Below are positions 27,582-36,781 of a DNA stretch of 64,000 nucleotides, piece by piece. The translations under genes were made by a program, and so were the position numbers. Numbering within the stretch: the stretch's first letter is position 1; each line of letters begins with the position of its first letter. The DNA is from Niastella koreensis GR20-10 (lineage in GTDB: Bacteria > Bacteroidota > Bacteroidia > Chitinophagales > Chitinophagaceae), in the NCBI RefSeq assembly GCF_000246855.1, contig NC_016609.1, forward strand, positions 5,964,744 through 6,028,743. The letters run 5' to 3'. Under the pieces are notes generated by a model. That model was given only the letters and a program-made list of their open reading frames with translations. It ran no database searches and was not told where the DNA came from.

Positions 27582-30353
27582 TTAAATGAAATTTGAGGTC
27601 ATGAACACTTCGTTATTCAAGCCGTTTTCATAACTATATGGCTTACCTTCTATCCTCTTTTCGTTCCAGCCATGCAGATAGAGATAGCCATATTTCTCTT
27701 CACCAAATAATTGTAGCTCTTTATAGTCCTTTGCAAACTGCATTAGGGAAAAAGTGAATTTTGACATGATTGATTGCAATCGCTTAAAGTCTATCTTTTG
27801 CTGAATATCAAAGCTCCCAGCCTGCTTTTTATGTTTAATCCGTCGTTCGATTAGTCGTTCATAGAGACTCCAAATTGCCAATCCGGAAATCTGGTTCTCC
27901 AGATTAGGATAAATATCAAATTGAGAAAGTAAATCCAACTCCGATTGACTGAAAATGGCATCCCGTTCGCTCTGCTTTGCACCATCAATTGATAAATGCA
28001 AATCAAGCGGCACAAATACACAAGCACTTTCCTGCTCTATAATGCGAAACCCACGGTCAACTTCCGGGTAATCAAAATGAAATAGTCCATCAGTGTAACC
28101 CATAATAGAGTCTTTGAATAACGGTTTATTGGATTCGTCAATAAATCCAATTACCTTTTCATAGAGTTGCGAAAAATCTTTTCCTGTTAGAATGGCCTGA
28201 TAGATTTCGCTACTTATCTCCTCACGGGTCTTTTTATATCGATAATCTTTTCCGTAAAGTATATGGGCGTCATCCATTTTGAAAAGGTATACCTCGCAAG
28301 CAGCCTTGCTGGCATTACGGTTAACACGACCAGCAAGCTGTTCGTCCGAATCTATCAACGAGACGTTCTTAAATCCTAAATCCATATCGATATCCACACC
28401 AGCCTCTACTACCTGTGTTGTTATCAGCAAGATGTTCTCTTCACTATTGCTCCGTTTGATATAGTTGATTATTTCCTTGCGCCTTGATTCCAGCACAGTA
28501 CCCGAAAGCAGGAATATTTGCTGAAAGGTATCAGTATGTTGTATATGTTGAAAAAAGTTAGCAGCCGATTTCTTGTAAATAAATTCGACAATGGTCTTTA
28601 CATTGTTGTGCTTTGTAGCATAAGCAACCGATTTTTCAAGTACGAAATCCGCCAATCGGCTAATCTCTATTTTACCCAGATTAAACAACTCAAAATTAAA
28701 CGTAACACGTTGCGAAAAATTGGGATTAGTAATGTATTTTCTGGCATTCGGCAAAAGGTCCACAAAGTCTGGAACATTGTTCGTTCCTATTTTTAAACCA
28801 CTGATTTTAGGTAAAGTAGCTGACATTAACACAAATCGGATATTGAAGTGCTTTGCATACTCGCTAATGAAAAAGAGCATCTTATCCCATATGTTCGGAT
28901 TGTAGGACTGCAACTCATCAATAATCACTACACTATTTGCAATCCTGTGCAAAAGGTAATTGGCTTCCTTGCTGTTTGTCTTCAGGATATCGAAGAACTT
29001 TACATGTGAAAGTAGGGTAACAGGATAAAGTGCAAAGAGATGATCGATATAATCTCTTTTACTGTCAGCATACAGCCCATCCTTATCCTCCTCTTCTTTT
29101 ATATCAGTTTTTGATGCTAACCCAGCCTTACTATGCAATTCAGCAATCTCATTATCCTTTAGTCCAATACTTTCTTTTAGTGATCCGAAAGTTTGAGTAA
29201 TGAGTGTAGTAAAAGGAAAAACATAAAAGATCTTGTTAAGTTCTGGATTGGTCAGCAGCAGTTCTGTAGCTATAATGGCAGAAAGGTTTGTTTTCCCACT
29301 ACCTGTAGGAGCCTCGAGGTAAAACAGTCGTTTTCCTGCATTTTCTTTTATCGTCTGAATAACCTCAACGGCCATCTCTTCGCGTAGCTTGTTCAGGTTA
29401 TCCTTTGAACGGATATTAGGGTGTTCAAAACAATAGCTATTAGCCTTGCCAAAGGCAGCCTGATTATGTTTGAATAAACGTAGGTGCGCCGCAATTTGTT
29501 CCACCCTTTCCCTTTTATCGAACACACCAAAATCAAAAGTTTCACCTTCATTCCCATTTTCACTACTAGTGGTATAATGATGCGTTGCTAAATAATCAGC
29601 CGCAGTAAGCAGTGAGAAATTTAGTTTGATAAGTGTGTAAAAAGGAAAAGGCTTGTACGCCCTGCGCTCCTTAATATCGCGTAACCAAACATCCTCCATT
29701 TTATCAAGGACTATGATGACGCTTTTATCATTGAGAGACCAGTTGTACTGCTGAATATAGTATCGAAGAGATTCATATATACCCTTAAAACCCGACAGAT
29801 AGCTATTGTTTTCTGTAACTGAAAAAAGTGCCGGACTGTGATGCTGATTAATGCTATAGGAGAGCAAAAGACAATGTGCTGCCAGCAGCTTCTTTGAATT
29901 AGCTGAAATTGATTGTTTAAAGATGGAATCAATGCAATAACAGGAGTAGAGAAAGGCGCCCAGCTTAGAATGCCCATAAGAAGGTTTTAATAAGATGTTT
30001 TTATTTTCAGTAAACCCATTATAATTCTGCATTCGCAGGAGTTGAAAGTTTTCATTGATTTTTCCAAAATCATGAAAGACGATGGCACCTACAAAGCATT
30101 GTTTTATAATTACTGCACATTGTGCTGCATCTTCCCAATCGGCAACATGCTCTGTTATCAGTGAATCGATGACTGCATCTAAATGATGCGCTTCTACTAA
30201 TTTTTCTGCATAACTATTGACTAATACTGTATGCTCTGCCAGGAGCTCTTCTTTCTTTGACGGATGAATATGCGCCCAATATCGATCATGTCCATTAAGA
30301 ATGCTTGCGATATCAGGCATATTGGTTAATATGTCTTCAAAGGACTTCAACAT
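27582..30353 (-). CDS. cas3: CRISPR-associated helicase-nuclease Cas3
   Basis: A 923-residue Cas3 with both functional halves. The HD nuclease domain has His41 and the HD pair His94-Asp95 in VFHDFGKINE, with further histidines at 160, 171 and 172. The helicase has Walker A APTGSGKT (348-355), DELQ (479-482), MSATLP, and a C-terminal lobe with TTQVVEAGVDIDMD and LAGRVNRNA. Cas3 is recruited to the Cascade R-loop and degrades target DNA from 3' to 5'. The ATG overlaps the TGA of cas5 by one base, so the two are translationally coupled. Nothing in the gene suggests decay, so interference may be intact. Confidence 0.95.
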   Translation of the reverse strand: MLKSFEDILTNMPDIASILNGHDRYWAHIHPSKKEELLAEHTVLVNSYAEKLVEAHHLDAVIDSLITEHVADWEDAAQCAVIIKQCFVGAIVFHDFGKINENFQLLRMQNYNGFTENKNILLKPSYGHSKLGAFLYSCYCIDSIFKQSISANSKKLLAAHCLLLSYSINQHHSPALFSVTENNSYLSGFKGIYESLRYYIQQYNWSLNDKSVIIVLDKMEDVWLRDIKERRAYKPFPFYTLIKLNFSLLTAADYLATHHYTTSSENGNEGETFDFGVFDKRERVEQIAAHLRLFKHNQAAFGKANSYCFEHPNIRSKDNLNKLREEMAVEVIQTIKENAGKRLFYLEAPTGSGKTNLSAIIATELLLTNPELNKIFYVFPFTTLITQTFGSLKESIGLKDNEIAELHSKAGLASKTDIKEEEDKDGLYADSKRDYIDHLFALYPVTLLSHVKFFDILKTNSKEANYLLHRIANSVVIIDELQSYNPNIWDKMLFFISEYAKHFNIRFVLMSATLPKISGLKIGTNNVPDFVDLLPNARKYITNPNFSQRVTFNFELFNLGKIEISRLADFVLEKSVAYATKHNNVKTIVEFIYKKSAANFFQHIQHTDTFQQIFLLSGTVLESRRKEIINYIKRSNSEENILLITTQVVEAGVDIDMDLGFKNVSLIDSDEQLAGRVNRNASKAACEVYLFKMDDAHILYGKDYRYKKTREEISSEIYQAILTGKDFSQLYEKVIGFIDESNKPLFKDSIMGYTDGLFHFDYPEVDRGFRIIEQESACVFVPLDLHLSIDGAKQSERDAIFSQSELDLLSQFDIYPNLENQISGLAIWSLYERLIERRIKHKKQAGSFDIQQKIDFKRLQSIMSKFTFSLMQFAKDYKELQLFGEEKYGYLYLHGWNEKRIEGKPYSYENGLNNEVFMTSNFI

Positions 30354-31129
30354 CAGAAGAGTTGGATTATTTTTTCTTCCTGTAAGGCTTTCAGTTGATA
30401 AAGCGAAGAAATCTTAGATTCAGGCTTTAACTTCCAGTCTGTGAATGCAAAATCACTTAGCTGGTACTGCATTAGTTCTTCATTAAACCCGGTAGGTAGC
30501 CTTTCGAAATAACTGAAAGATCCAATAGATTCCATACTATCGAAGGCAAATGCTATATCTGTTTCCGCCCGTTGGTTGCGTACCGAACCTTCTTTTATAA
30601 AAAGGCTATTTATACTGAATGAAGCAGATGGTTTCAGTGGCAGGGTATTCCACTCCTGCATATCGGTTACCCAGGCCTGAAATTCATTTTTTCCTAAATA
30701 CGGGATATACTCACATTGTTCCGTGCAGATATACTCGTAAATCTTTGCCTGCGTTTTGTTCGTTAAATCTAATTGCAGATAGCAACGGTAGGCCGGCTTT
30801 ATTAACATCGTTTCCTCTACCAGCAAGTTGCCATCGGCATTGGCATAGCCAACTCCATTTGTATACTTTACCGATGTTTTTTGGAAGTTGCCGCATTCGT
30901 GCCGCAAAGGTTCAATACTTACCGGTATATCTTTAAGTAGTTGAAAATACTGTGGTAGTTCGCCCTTTCGCTTATAGCCTTCCAGTCCGATAATGGCTCC
31001 CAAAATACCCAGCAATGCAGGCTTGTGCAGCATATTATACGAAAGCTGCAGTCCATCGTTAAAATCAGGCTTTTTGAAAAAAGCAAAATCGGAATACAGG
31101 TCAAACGAAATCAATTTTTCATTTACCAT
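30353..31129 (-). CDS. cas5: Cascade subunit Cas5 (type I-B)
   Basis: A 258-residue Cas5. The N-terminal RAMP strand LISFDLYSDFAFFKKPDFND and the following LSYNMLHKPALLGILGAIIGLEGY are the characteristic start of the type I-B form (Cas5h/Cas5b). Cas5 caps the 5' handle of the crRNA, here ATTGAAAC, in Cascade. It lies 6 bp after cas7 and overlaps cas3 by one base. No catalytic residues are expected, since crRNA processing is left to Cas6. Confidence 0.93.
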   Translation of the reverse strand: MVNEKLISFDLYSDFAFFKKPDFNDGLQLSYNMLHKPALLGILGAIIGLEGYKRKGELPQYFQLLKDIPVSIEPLRHECGNFQKTSVKYTNGVGYANADGNLLVEETMLIKPAYRCYLQLDLTNKTQAKIYEYICTEQCEYIPYLGKNEFQAWVTDMQEWNTLPLKPSASFSINSLFIKEGSVRNQRAETDIAFAFDSMESIGSFSYFERLPTGFNEELMQYQLSDFAFTDWKLKPESKISSLYQLKALQEEKIIQLF

Positions 31130-31135
31130 AGCAGC

Positions 31136-32074
31136 TTAATTTAGTTCATATACCTGTACATTGGCAGGGAGATTGATAACGGTTGTGGTAGCTGTATTGT
31201 AATACACTTCGATCTTCTCCACCTGTGCTTTTACAGCCTCTTTTTGCAACAGGGCTGTAACCTTTGCAAAATCAATGCTCCGCCCATCGTCCAGACCTAC
31301 TGTTACGAGTTCTACAAAAGAGGGCATTACCAGTTTCGATTCTTCTTTCAACTGCACCCAAAACAACAGCTCATTTTCCACTCCGGCCTTGGCAGAAGAA
31401 TCGTAGAATGTCACGCCATTCCTTAACGCCTCCTTTAGCTTTTCAATATCGTCCGCAGTTACGCCAGTGCTATCTACGGCCTTGTTCATATCTTCCAAGT
31501 TACGCGGATTAATCGACAGGTGATGTACATAATGACCTTCTTTTAATTTGAATTGTGTGCCTAATGTGGTTTGCATTGAATCAGCACTTTTCTCGTTGGA
31601 GTTTCGAAAGGGAGCAGAGATCTGCTCTGAATAGATCACTCCTTCAGGAAAGCGGTTTACGCCATGAGTAAACTGTGTAGTGCCGTGAATAGAAAGATTA
31701 GCGCCTTCTTCAGCAAAGGTACCTCCGAACAGACGAACATCTACGCATTGCAGCAAATTACTCAATACGGCTTTGCGGGCTTTGGAACTATCTTTCTTAT
31801 CTACCTTTGGAAAGTCGCCAAAATTCTTAACGTATGTTTCCTTTAGATTGCGCGGTTGCATTTCCTCACTATAACTCTTGAAATAGAAAATCTTTTCTCC
31901 GGGATAGTTTTTAGATATATAGTTGCGAACAGAATATTTCAACACCTTATCAGTTGCATACACGGTACCATCTGGCAGCGTTCTCGGCTGATGACTAAAG
32001 TCGGCATTGTAATTGGAATTAATGGCTTTAATTATAGCGCAACCAAATACCCGATTATTGAATGAAGTACTCAT
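31136..32074 (-). CDS. cas7: Cascade backbone subunit Cas7 (Csh2 family, type I-B)
   Basis: A 312-residue Cas7 of the Csh2/DevR group. It opens with NNRVFGCAIIKAINSNYNAD, the RAMP strand and the loop typical of type I-B Cas7, and continues with DGTVYATDKVLKYSVRNY, which is the conserved thumb region. The later segments FGGTFAEEG and IHGTTQFTHG also fit the family. Several copies line the crRNA spacer and form the Cascade filament. It lies between cas8 (23 bp upstream) and cas5 (6 bp downstream). Confidence 0.93.
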   Translation of the reverse strand: MSTSFNNRVFGCAIIKAINSNYNADFSHQPRTLPDGTVYATDKVLKYSVRNYISKNYPGEKIFYFKSYSEEMQPRNLKETYVKNFGDFPKVDKKDSSKARKAVLSNLLQCVDVRLFGGTFAEEGANLSIHGTTQFTHGVNRFPEGVIYSEQISAPFRNSNEKSADSMQTTLGTQFKLKEGHYVHHLSINPRNLEDMNKAVDSTGVTADDIEKLKEALRNGVTFYDSSAKAGVENELLFWVQLKEESKLVMPSFVELVTVGLDDGRSIDFAKVTALLQKEAVKAQVEKIEVYYNTATTTVINLPANVQVYELN

Positions 32075-32097
32075 TTTTAAGATTTTGGGGGTTAAGT

Positions 32098-34005
32098 TTA
32101 GTTATCGGCTTCCACTTCTGAATCGACAGTAATTACATCCTCATATTCCTTATCGCTAAAGAGAGAATTTTTTGAAAAGATACCGGAAAGCAAGGTCGGG
32201 ATAAGATCACGTATATTCCTCGATGTATCGTAAGCCACAACCTGCGCAAAAGGAGTTTTAAAATTGCCGGAAAACTGCTCGTGCTTATAGGCATCGAACA
32301 TTCTCGAAATGGCCATGTTCAATTGCTTTGCCTGTACTTGCTGCAGAAACGGCTCCAATCGCTTATAGCTACGGTCCGCAGTTTTACTTTTTGACATTAG
32401 ATAGAAAATCACCTGTCCGGCAGCGAATGCGTATTGCTCATCATTTTCAATGTCCGCTTCGCTCTTTACGAGTTTCTTAATAAACTCACGATGCTCTTTT
32501 AGCTTATTAGCCATCGTTTCATTTTTTTTATGTGATGATTGATTAAAGTTTTCCTTTAGGCTAAACCAAATATTGAGTTTCTTGCGAATATTACGGTCTT
32601 CAGTATGATAGCTGCTTTTTATTTCATCGACCCTGATATCTTCTAATACCGATGTTCGTAAAATACTATCGAACATCGCTGCTGTAACAGACTGTCTTTC
32701 TGATTTGTAAATAAAATCATAAAATGCTCTACGATATTGCAAAATATGCAGGTAAGTGGCGGCTGATTTTGTGTACTTACTGTCGATCTCATCGAAATAT
32801 TTGTATTGAAAGCCGCCGGCCTTGGTTTTAACAATCAGCCCATTATTGAATATCAGTAGCAGAACTGCCTGCTGAAAATGGAACACATTTTTGATGGATT
32901 GATCGTTACCTCCATTAAATAGGTCTTCGATTGCCCACTTCTCTCCCTTTTCATCACATAATAGATATTCGAATTTAGGAACAAAGTCAAAGTCCTTGAT
33001 TTCGCCGCGATCGTAAAAAAGTAAATAATAGTTACCTAATTCGTCACCGTGCTTTTCATATAATTCTTCTATGATTTCGCGATAGCTTATCCGGCTGTCT
33101 CGGTCCTCCTTCTCGGCTTCTCTTTTAAAGATAGCCATAGCAGAATCCTCCAGACTGCGACCTGCCTTTTGCATGATTTCATCCTGATGAATGAAAATAG
33201 GCAAGGGTTTGGGAAAGATATTCCGGTTCATGATATCTTGAAACTCGAAAAGGTGTTTGGCTTGCTCTGCGGAAATACGGGCGGCAATATCGAAACTGGC
33301 AGATTGATGTGATAGAAATGGCTTCTTGGCCGGATAACCATTGAAGAAGTCAGATGTACCAAATATCTCTCCCGCTACAGTTTTGTCGTATTCGTTTGTG
33401 TTGAAAAGCTTGTCGGCAAGATAACGCGCATTCGTTGTCTCGTATTGGCAAAATGGTACATCAAGATAAAAAATGACGTATTCACTATCCTTTAACTGCT
33501 CATACTCCGGACACATTGTCAGCCAGGCATTAAATTTTTCTTCTGAATTTAATGCCTGCTCAAATACCTTGATCATTTGCTTTTCTTCATCCGTTTCTAA
33601 CAGTTCACTGGCTTTAGCAAAATATTTGCTAATGCGCTCATACACTTTCGATTTAATATTTTCCTTATACTTCTCGCCACCAGTCAGGTTTTCCTTTTTC
33701 ACTGCAAGACAGTAAGGTGAACAGGAATGGATAGCTTTAATAGGCAAATCAAAGCACTTATTGGTATTCACACACCAACTTAACTGGATAAGGTTGGCGC
33801 ATCGCTTTAAAAATTGCACCTCCTCTGGTGTTTGATCTTTCTTTCGAGTGAAAGCAGTCTGTACAATAGATTGTTCGTCGATAAATACTTGATCTTCTTC
33901 TTTCTGGATTCGAAGTTGGATATGAAGGCCTTCTTTAGGTTTCATTCCCAGCATCTTCATACCAGGATCTAAAGACTTGATGAAATTGGTAAGTTCTTTT
34001 ATCAT
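32098..34005 (-). CDS. cas8b: Cascade large subunit Cas8b (Csh1-like)
   Basis: A 635-residue protein in the place of the type I-B large subunit; length and position fit Cas8b. Sequence conservation in this family is weak, so the call is mainly positional. It does contain the CSPYCLAVKKENLTGGEKY segment with a Cys pair near residue 115, a KPFLSHQSASFD element near 230 and a C-terminal helical region that would correspond to the fused small subunit. Cas8 recognises the PAM and starts R-loop formation. The gene follows cas6 by 23 bp and precedes cas7 by 23 bp. Confidence 0.85.
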   Translation of the reverse strand: MIKELTNFIKSLDPGMKMLGMKPKEGLHIQLRIQKEEDQVFIDEQSIVQTAFTRKKDQTPEEVQFLKRCANLIQLSWCVNTNKCFDLPIKAIHSCSPYCLAVKKENLTGGEKYKENIKSKVYERISKYFAKASELLETDEEKQMIKVFEQALNSEEKFNAWLTMCPEYEQLKDSEYVIFYLDVPFCQYETTNARYLADKLFNTNEYDKTVAGEIFGTSDFFNGYPAKKPFLSHQSASFDIAARISAEQAKHLFEFQDIMNRNIFPKPLPIFIHQDEIMQKAGRSLEDSAMAIFKREAEKEDRDSRISYREIIEELYEKHGDELGNYYLLFYDRGEIKDFDFVPKFEYLLCDEKGEKWAIEDLFNGGNDQSIKNVFHFQQAVLLLIFNNGLIVKTKAGGFQYKYFDEIDSKYTKSAATYLHILQYRRAFYDFIYKSERQSVTAAMFDSILRTSVLEDIRVDEIKSSYHTEDRNIRKKLNIWFSLKENFNQSSHKKNETMANKLKEHREFIKKLVKSEADIENDEQYAFAAGQVIFYLMSKSKTADRSYKRLEPFLQQVQAKQLNMAISRMFDAYKHEQFSGNFKTPFAQVVAYDTSRNIRDLIPTLLSGIFSKNSLFSDKEYEDVITVDSEVEADN

Positions 34006-34028
34006 TCTTATAATAATAATTTTTAGTA

Positions 34029-34838
34029 TTAACTAATAATTTCACTCACCTCCATACACCCCAACCCCTGCGCATTATACAATCCCAAACCCGCATTCAT
34101 AGCAAGTTCCAGCAATAGTTTCGACGCTTTCACTTTCATGCGGAACTTTGTAAACCCTCGTATCTGTGTTTGCTCCGTCGTAAATGCCTTTATGGTGATC
34201 AGCCTGCTTTTAATTTCCGCCCCTGGTGTTAATAGTTGTATACTGATGCGGTTCCTTATTGTCTCCACATCTACCGTAGCACTTCCATTAATCGTTTTGT
34301 ACTTCTCTATCCAGTTGTGAATAAACCATTCATTAAAATCCGGGTCTGCCGGACTCAAAAAATCATAATTCCCTTTATTATTCTTCCGGCCTACCACTAA
34401 CGGTGATAAGGGCTGCAATACCATTTCAGGTTCAGTATGATGAATGGATGCGAAGGAATTTGGTAGCAATTGCACATGGGTGACCGAAAATTGTGTGCGA
34501 CTTATTTTATCGGCAATTTCAAACTGCTGGTTAATAAATATTCCCCTTATGAAATTTGTCGCTGCTTCATCTACATGAAAACTGATTGTAAGCGAAGCCG
34601 GTGAGCCATTGATATGCAGCCTGTCTCCCTGGATGCGAAAAGGCACACGCAAATCAGAAAAACAGAACAACTTAAAACTCTTACCATTGAGTTTGTATCC
34701 CTGGTCATGAAGGAATGTCGAATACTTTTCATCTGCCTGTTGAATGATCCTGTATATCGCTGCAGACAGCGGGTACTGATAATTAACAGGTAATAAACTA
34801 TGGCCGGCACAAGGTGTCAGGGTTAATTGTAGTCGCAT
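34029..34838 (-). CDS. cas6: crRNA-processing endoribonuclease Cas6
   Basis: A 269-residue Cas6. The N-terminal RAMP strand MRLQLTLTP is followed by a conserved proline-tyrosine segment PLSAAIYRII, and the glycine-rich loop that defines the family is at the C-terminus: GLGLYNAQGLGCMEV. It cleaves the precursor transcript within repeats and leaves the 8-nt ATTGAAAC handle. As the first gene of the cas operon it is preceded by about 500 bp without a gene, where the operon promoter should lie. Confidence 0.93.
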   Translation of the reverse strand: MRLQLTLTPCAGHSLLPVNYQYPLSAAIYRIIQQADEKYSTFLHDQGYKLNGKSFKLFCFSDLRVPFRIQGDRLHINGSPASLTISFHVDEAATNFIRGIFINQQFEIADKISRTQFSVTHVQLLPNSFASIHHTEPEMVLQPLSPLVVGRKNNKGNYDFLSPADPDFNEWFIHNWIEKYKTINGSATVDVETIRNRISIQLLTPGAEIKSRLITIKAFTTEQTQIRGFTKFRMKVKASKLLLELAMNAGLGLYNAQGLGCMEVSEIIS

Positions 34839-35354
34839 ATGGTAAAGGAGGCAATTGTTTTACCTAAGTTAAATGAAAAATAAAACGAATAAGAAAGCTA
34901 TTTTTCTTACTGTGAACAAAATGTGATTAAGCGAAGTAATTACGAGTTTACTTCTTGACTAAAGTCAATAACTATAAGATTGTATGACTATAGCGCAAAT
35001 TAATTCGCCAATTCGTTCATAACCTCAACAAATAATACCATTTTACAGCACTTAATGGAATGCTGCATGCATTAAATCTTTTGCAAAAGAAAACTGTTCA
35101 TTTAATTATCAGCTATGTAACGATGCAGGTAATGGTGTGCAACAATCCTTTCAACCTATTCAAGCATGTTATTGCTTAAATAATCAACAATTCAGCAATG
35201 CGCAAAACATCCTTACATTGGCTGAAATGACAAAAAAATGCAAATTGCACACCTATGCAAAACAGGTAAGGCTTTGTGCTGTAGGTGAAAGTGGGGAAAG
35301 AGGATTGGACCGGGTAGTATAAAGTTCTTTGTGTAACTGTATTAAGTAATTGTA
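34839..35354. other. non-coding region upstream of the cas operon
   Basis: About 500 bp of AT-rich DNA between cas6 and a small ORF. It should hold the cas operon promoter on the - strand, within about 100 bp of 34838, but no consensus element can be fixed with confidence. A 61-codon + strand frame at 35137-35322 has no protein-like features. No repeats matching the array were seen. Confidence 0.5.
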
Positions 35355-35480
35355 TTAGGGTTTTAATCCCCTCCCGAACGAAGCGGAACCTGCCTGGGGG
35401 GCGGCCCCAATTGGGCCTCCATTTTTATTCCCTCTGGAATAAATGCGATCTACCTCATCTTGAAATTCCTTTTCTGTCAT
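35355..35480 (-). CDS. possible small peptide gene (41 aa)
   Basis: A short ORF, ATG at 35480 and TAA at 35355. The product begins with a charged helical segment (MTEKEFQDEVDRIYSRGNKN), then GG, then a Gly/Ala/Ser-rich tail (PIGAAPQAGSASFGRGLKP). A charged leader followed by GG and a small-residue core recalls double-glycine peptides, but there is no ABC peptidase-transporter or maturase nearby, and the ORF may simply be fortuitous. The higher GC of its 3' half differs from the surrounding AT-rich DNA. Confidence 0.35.
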   Translation of the reverse strand: MTEKEFQDEVDRIYSRGNKNGGPIGAAPQAGSASFGRGLKP

Positions 35481-35725
35481 AAAAATTGGTTTATTAGTTC
35501 AGGAATGCCCTCAAATATAAAATAAGAGATTCTTAAAATTCAAAATATTTTACAAACTCAGAAGATAATTGCTACTAGCATGTGTGTAGTGTGAGCATAC
35601 CACCCCGATAGAACGGTCTTTGTATCGGATACTAGCCGGAACTACCATGTACCATTTTGAAACAACACCCGGTTGAAGAGGCGATTTATAGAAGAAGCAA
35701 TTATTTTCTTGATGCTCTTTATCTT

Positions 35726-36199
35726 TTACAAACGACTGCCTCGCTGAATAGTGGATGAATCATGAATGCAACTGAAGACTTCTTCCCGTAATCGGTCGAT
35801 CGATGAAGAAAAATCTTTTTGGAAAGCATTGTACAGTTGTTGCGGATATTCTTTGCTCACGCAAGAAACATATTCATTTGCCTGTACCAGAAACAACATA
35901 TCGAGTAACACCCGGATAAGTGGGTTGACGGTTATACGGGTAGTGCGATGCCTGAATAACATATAGGTGGGCGATAACGGGAAAATAAAATCTTTGGCAT
36001 CCAGAGATTCATAACCAGGCGTTCGATATATAATTGGATTGTCACTCATCAGTTTCGGCATCTGCTTAACTGCGGGAAATGGAATAATAGAAAAGACGGT
36101 CGTTATGTGATTATTTAAAAATTCACGGTGTGTAATTTTAGATAAAACGAGCTTAAAGTATTTATGGGGCCTGGACCTGTTAAGATGCTGGACAATCAC
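35726..36199 (-). CDS. DUF4238-like C-terminal fragment
   Basis: A 157-residue ORF whose middle, PKLMSDNPIIYRTP followed by FIFPLSPTYMLF, matches the characteristic (T)SDNP...PLSP motif of the DUF4238 family. Proteins of this family are usually nearly twice as long and have an N-terminal helical half that is absent here. The ORF starts just 5 bp after the stop of the Crp/Fnr gene upstream on the same strand, so the 5' part was probably lost. The function of DUF4238 is unknown, although it often occurs in accessory and defence-rich regions. I treat this as a probable remnant. Confidence 0.55.
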   Translation of the reverse strand: MIVQHLNRSRPHKYFKLVLSKITHREFLNNHITTVFSIIPFPAVKQMPKLMSDNPIIYRTPGYESLDAKDFIFPLSPTYMLFRHRTTRITVNPLIRVLLDMLFLVQANEYVSCVSKEYPQQLYNAFQKDFSSSIDRLREEVFSCIHDSSTIQRGSRL

Positions 36200-36204
36200 A
36201 ATTT

Positions 36205-36774
36205 TTACCGAATAGTTCGTCTTATCCTGCTCAGCGACGATTGCGTAATACCTAAAAAAGAAGCCAGGCAGGAGAGCGGAACCCTATTAGCCACGGTAGG
36301 GAAATTATTCAGGAATGTAAGGTATCGTTCTGTGGCATCGGCGGTCATCATGGGACTGATCCTGTTTACTTTTTCGGCCAGCGCCTTTGCGGTTATTTTT
36401 GCAATGATCGCATCCCAGCCAACAATGGTCTGGGATAGATCGTCCAATGCAGTTTTTGACAGTACGATGTATTCGCAATCGGTGATCGCCTGTACATATT
36501 CAGTAGAGGGAATGCCCTGGTTGTAACTGTTTACATCGGCGATAAAGCGGTTTTCTTCCAGGAAGTATTTAGTTATCTCTTCGCCTTTGTTATTGTAATA
36601 GCAAACCCGCATAATGCCTTCTGTCAGGAAAATAATCTCACGCGGTATTCTGCCCGCTTCGTGATAATATTCATCTTTTTTAGTAGTCTTTATAACTACT
36701 TTACTTTTTATCAGCTCTATTTGCTGTTGGTTCAAATGCCCGAACTGTAATAAATAATTGATCAGATGTTCCAT
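36205..36774 (-). CDS. Crp/Fnr family transcriptional regulator
   Basis: A 189-residue regulator with an N-terminal cyclic-nucleotide-binding-like beta barrel (REIIFLTEGIMRVCYYNNKGEEIT) and a C-terminal helix-turn-helix, LSCLASFLGITQSSLSRIRR. The Arg-Ser ligand signature for cAMP is not seen, as is common in Bacteroidota paralogs, so the ligand is unknown. It lies 7 bp downstream of an SDR gene on the same strand and the two are probably co-transcribed. Confidence 0.85.
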   Translation of the reverse strand: MEHLINYLLQFGHLNQQQIELIKSKVVIKTTKKDEYYHEAGRIPREIIFLTEGIMRVCYYNNKGEEITKYFLEENRFIADVNSYNQGIPSTEYVQAITDCEYIVLSKTALDDLSQTIVGWDAIIAKITAKALAEKVNRISPMMTADATERYLTFLNNFPTVANRVPLSCLASFLGITQSSLSRIRRTIR

Positions 36775-36781
36775 ATAGTGC

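Noticed and set aside
35137..35322. 61-codon + strand ORF upstream of the cas operon.
   Set aside because: Cysteine-rich and biased sequence without protein-like pattern, in AT-rich intergenic DNA.
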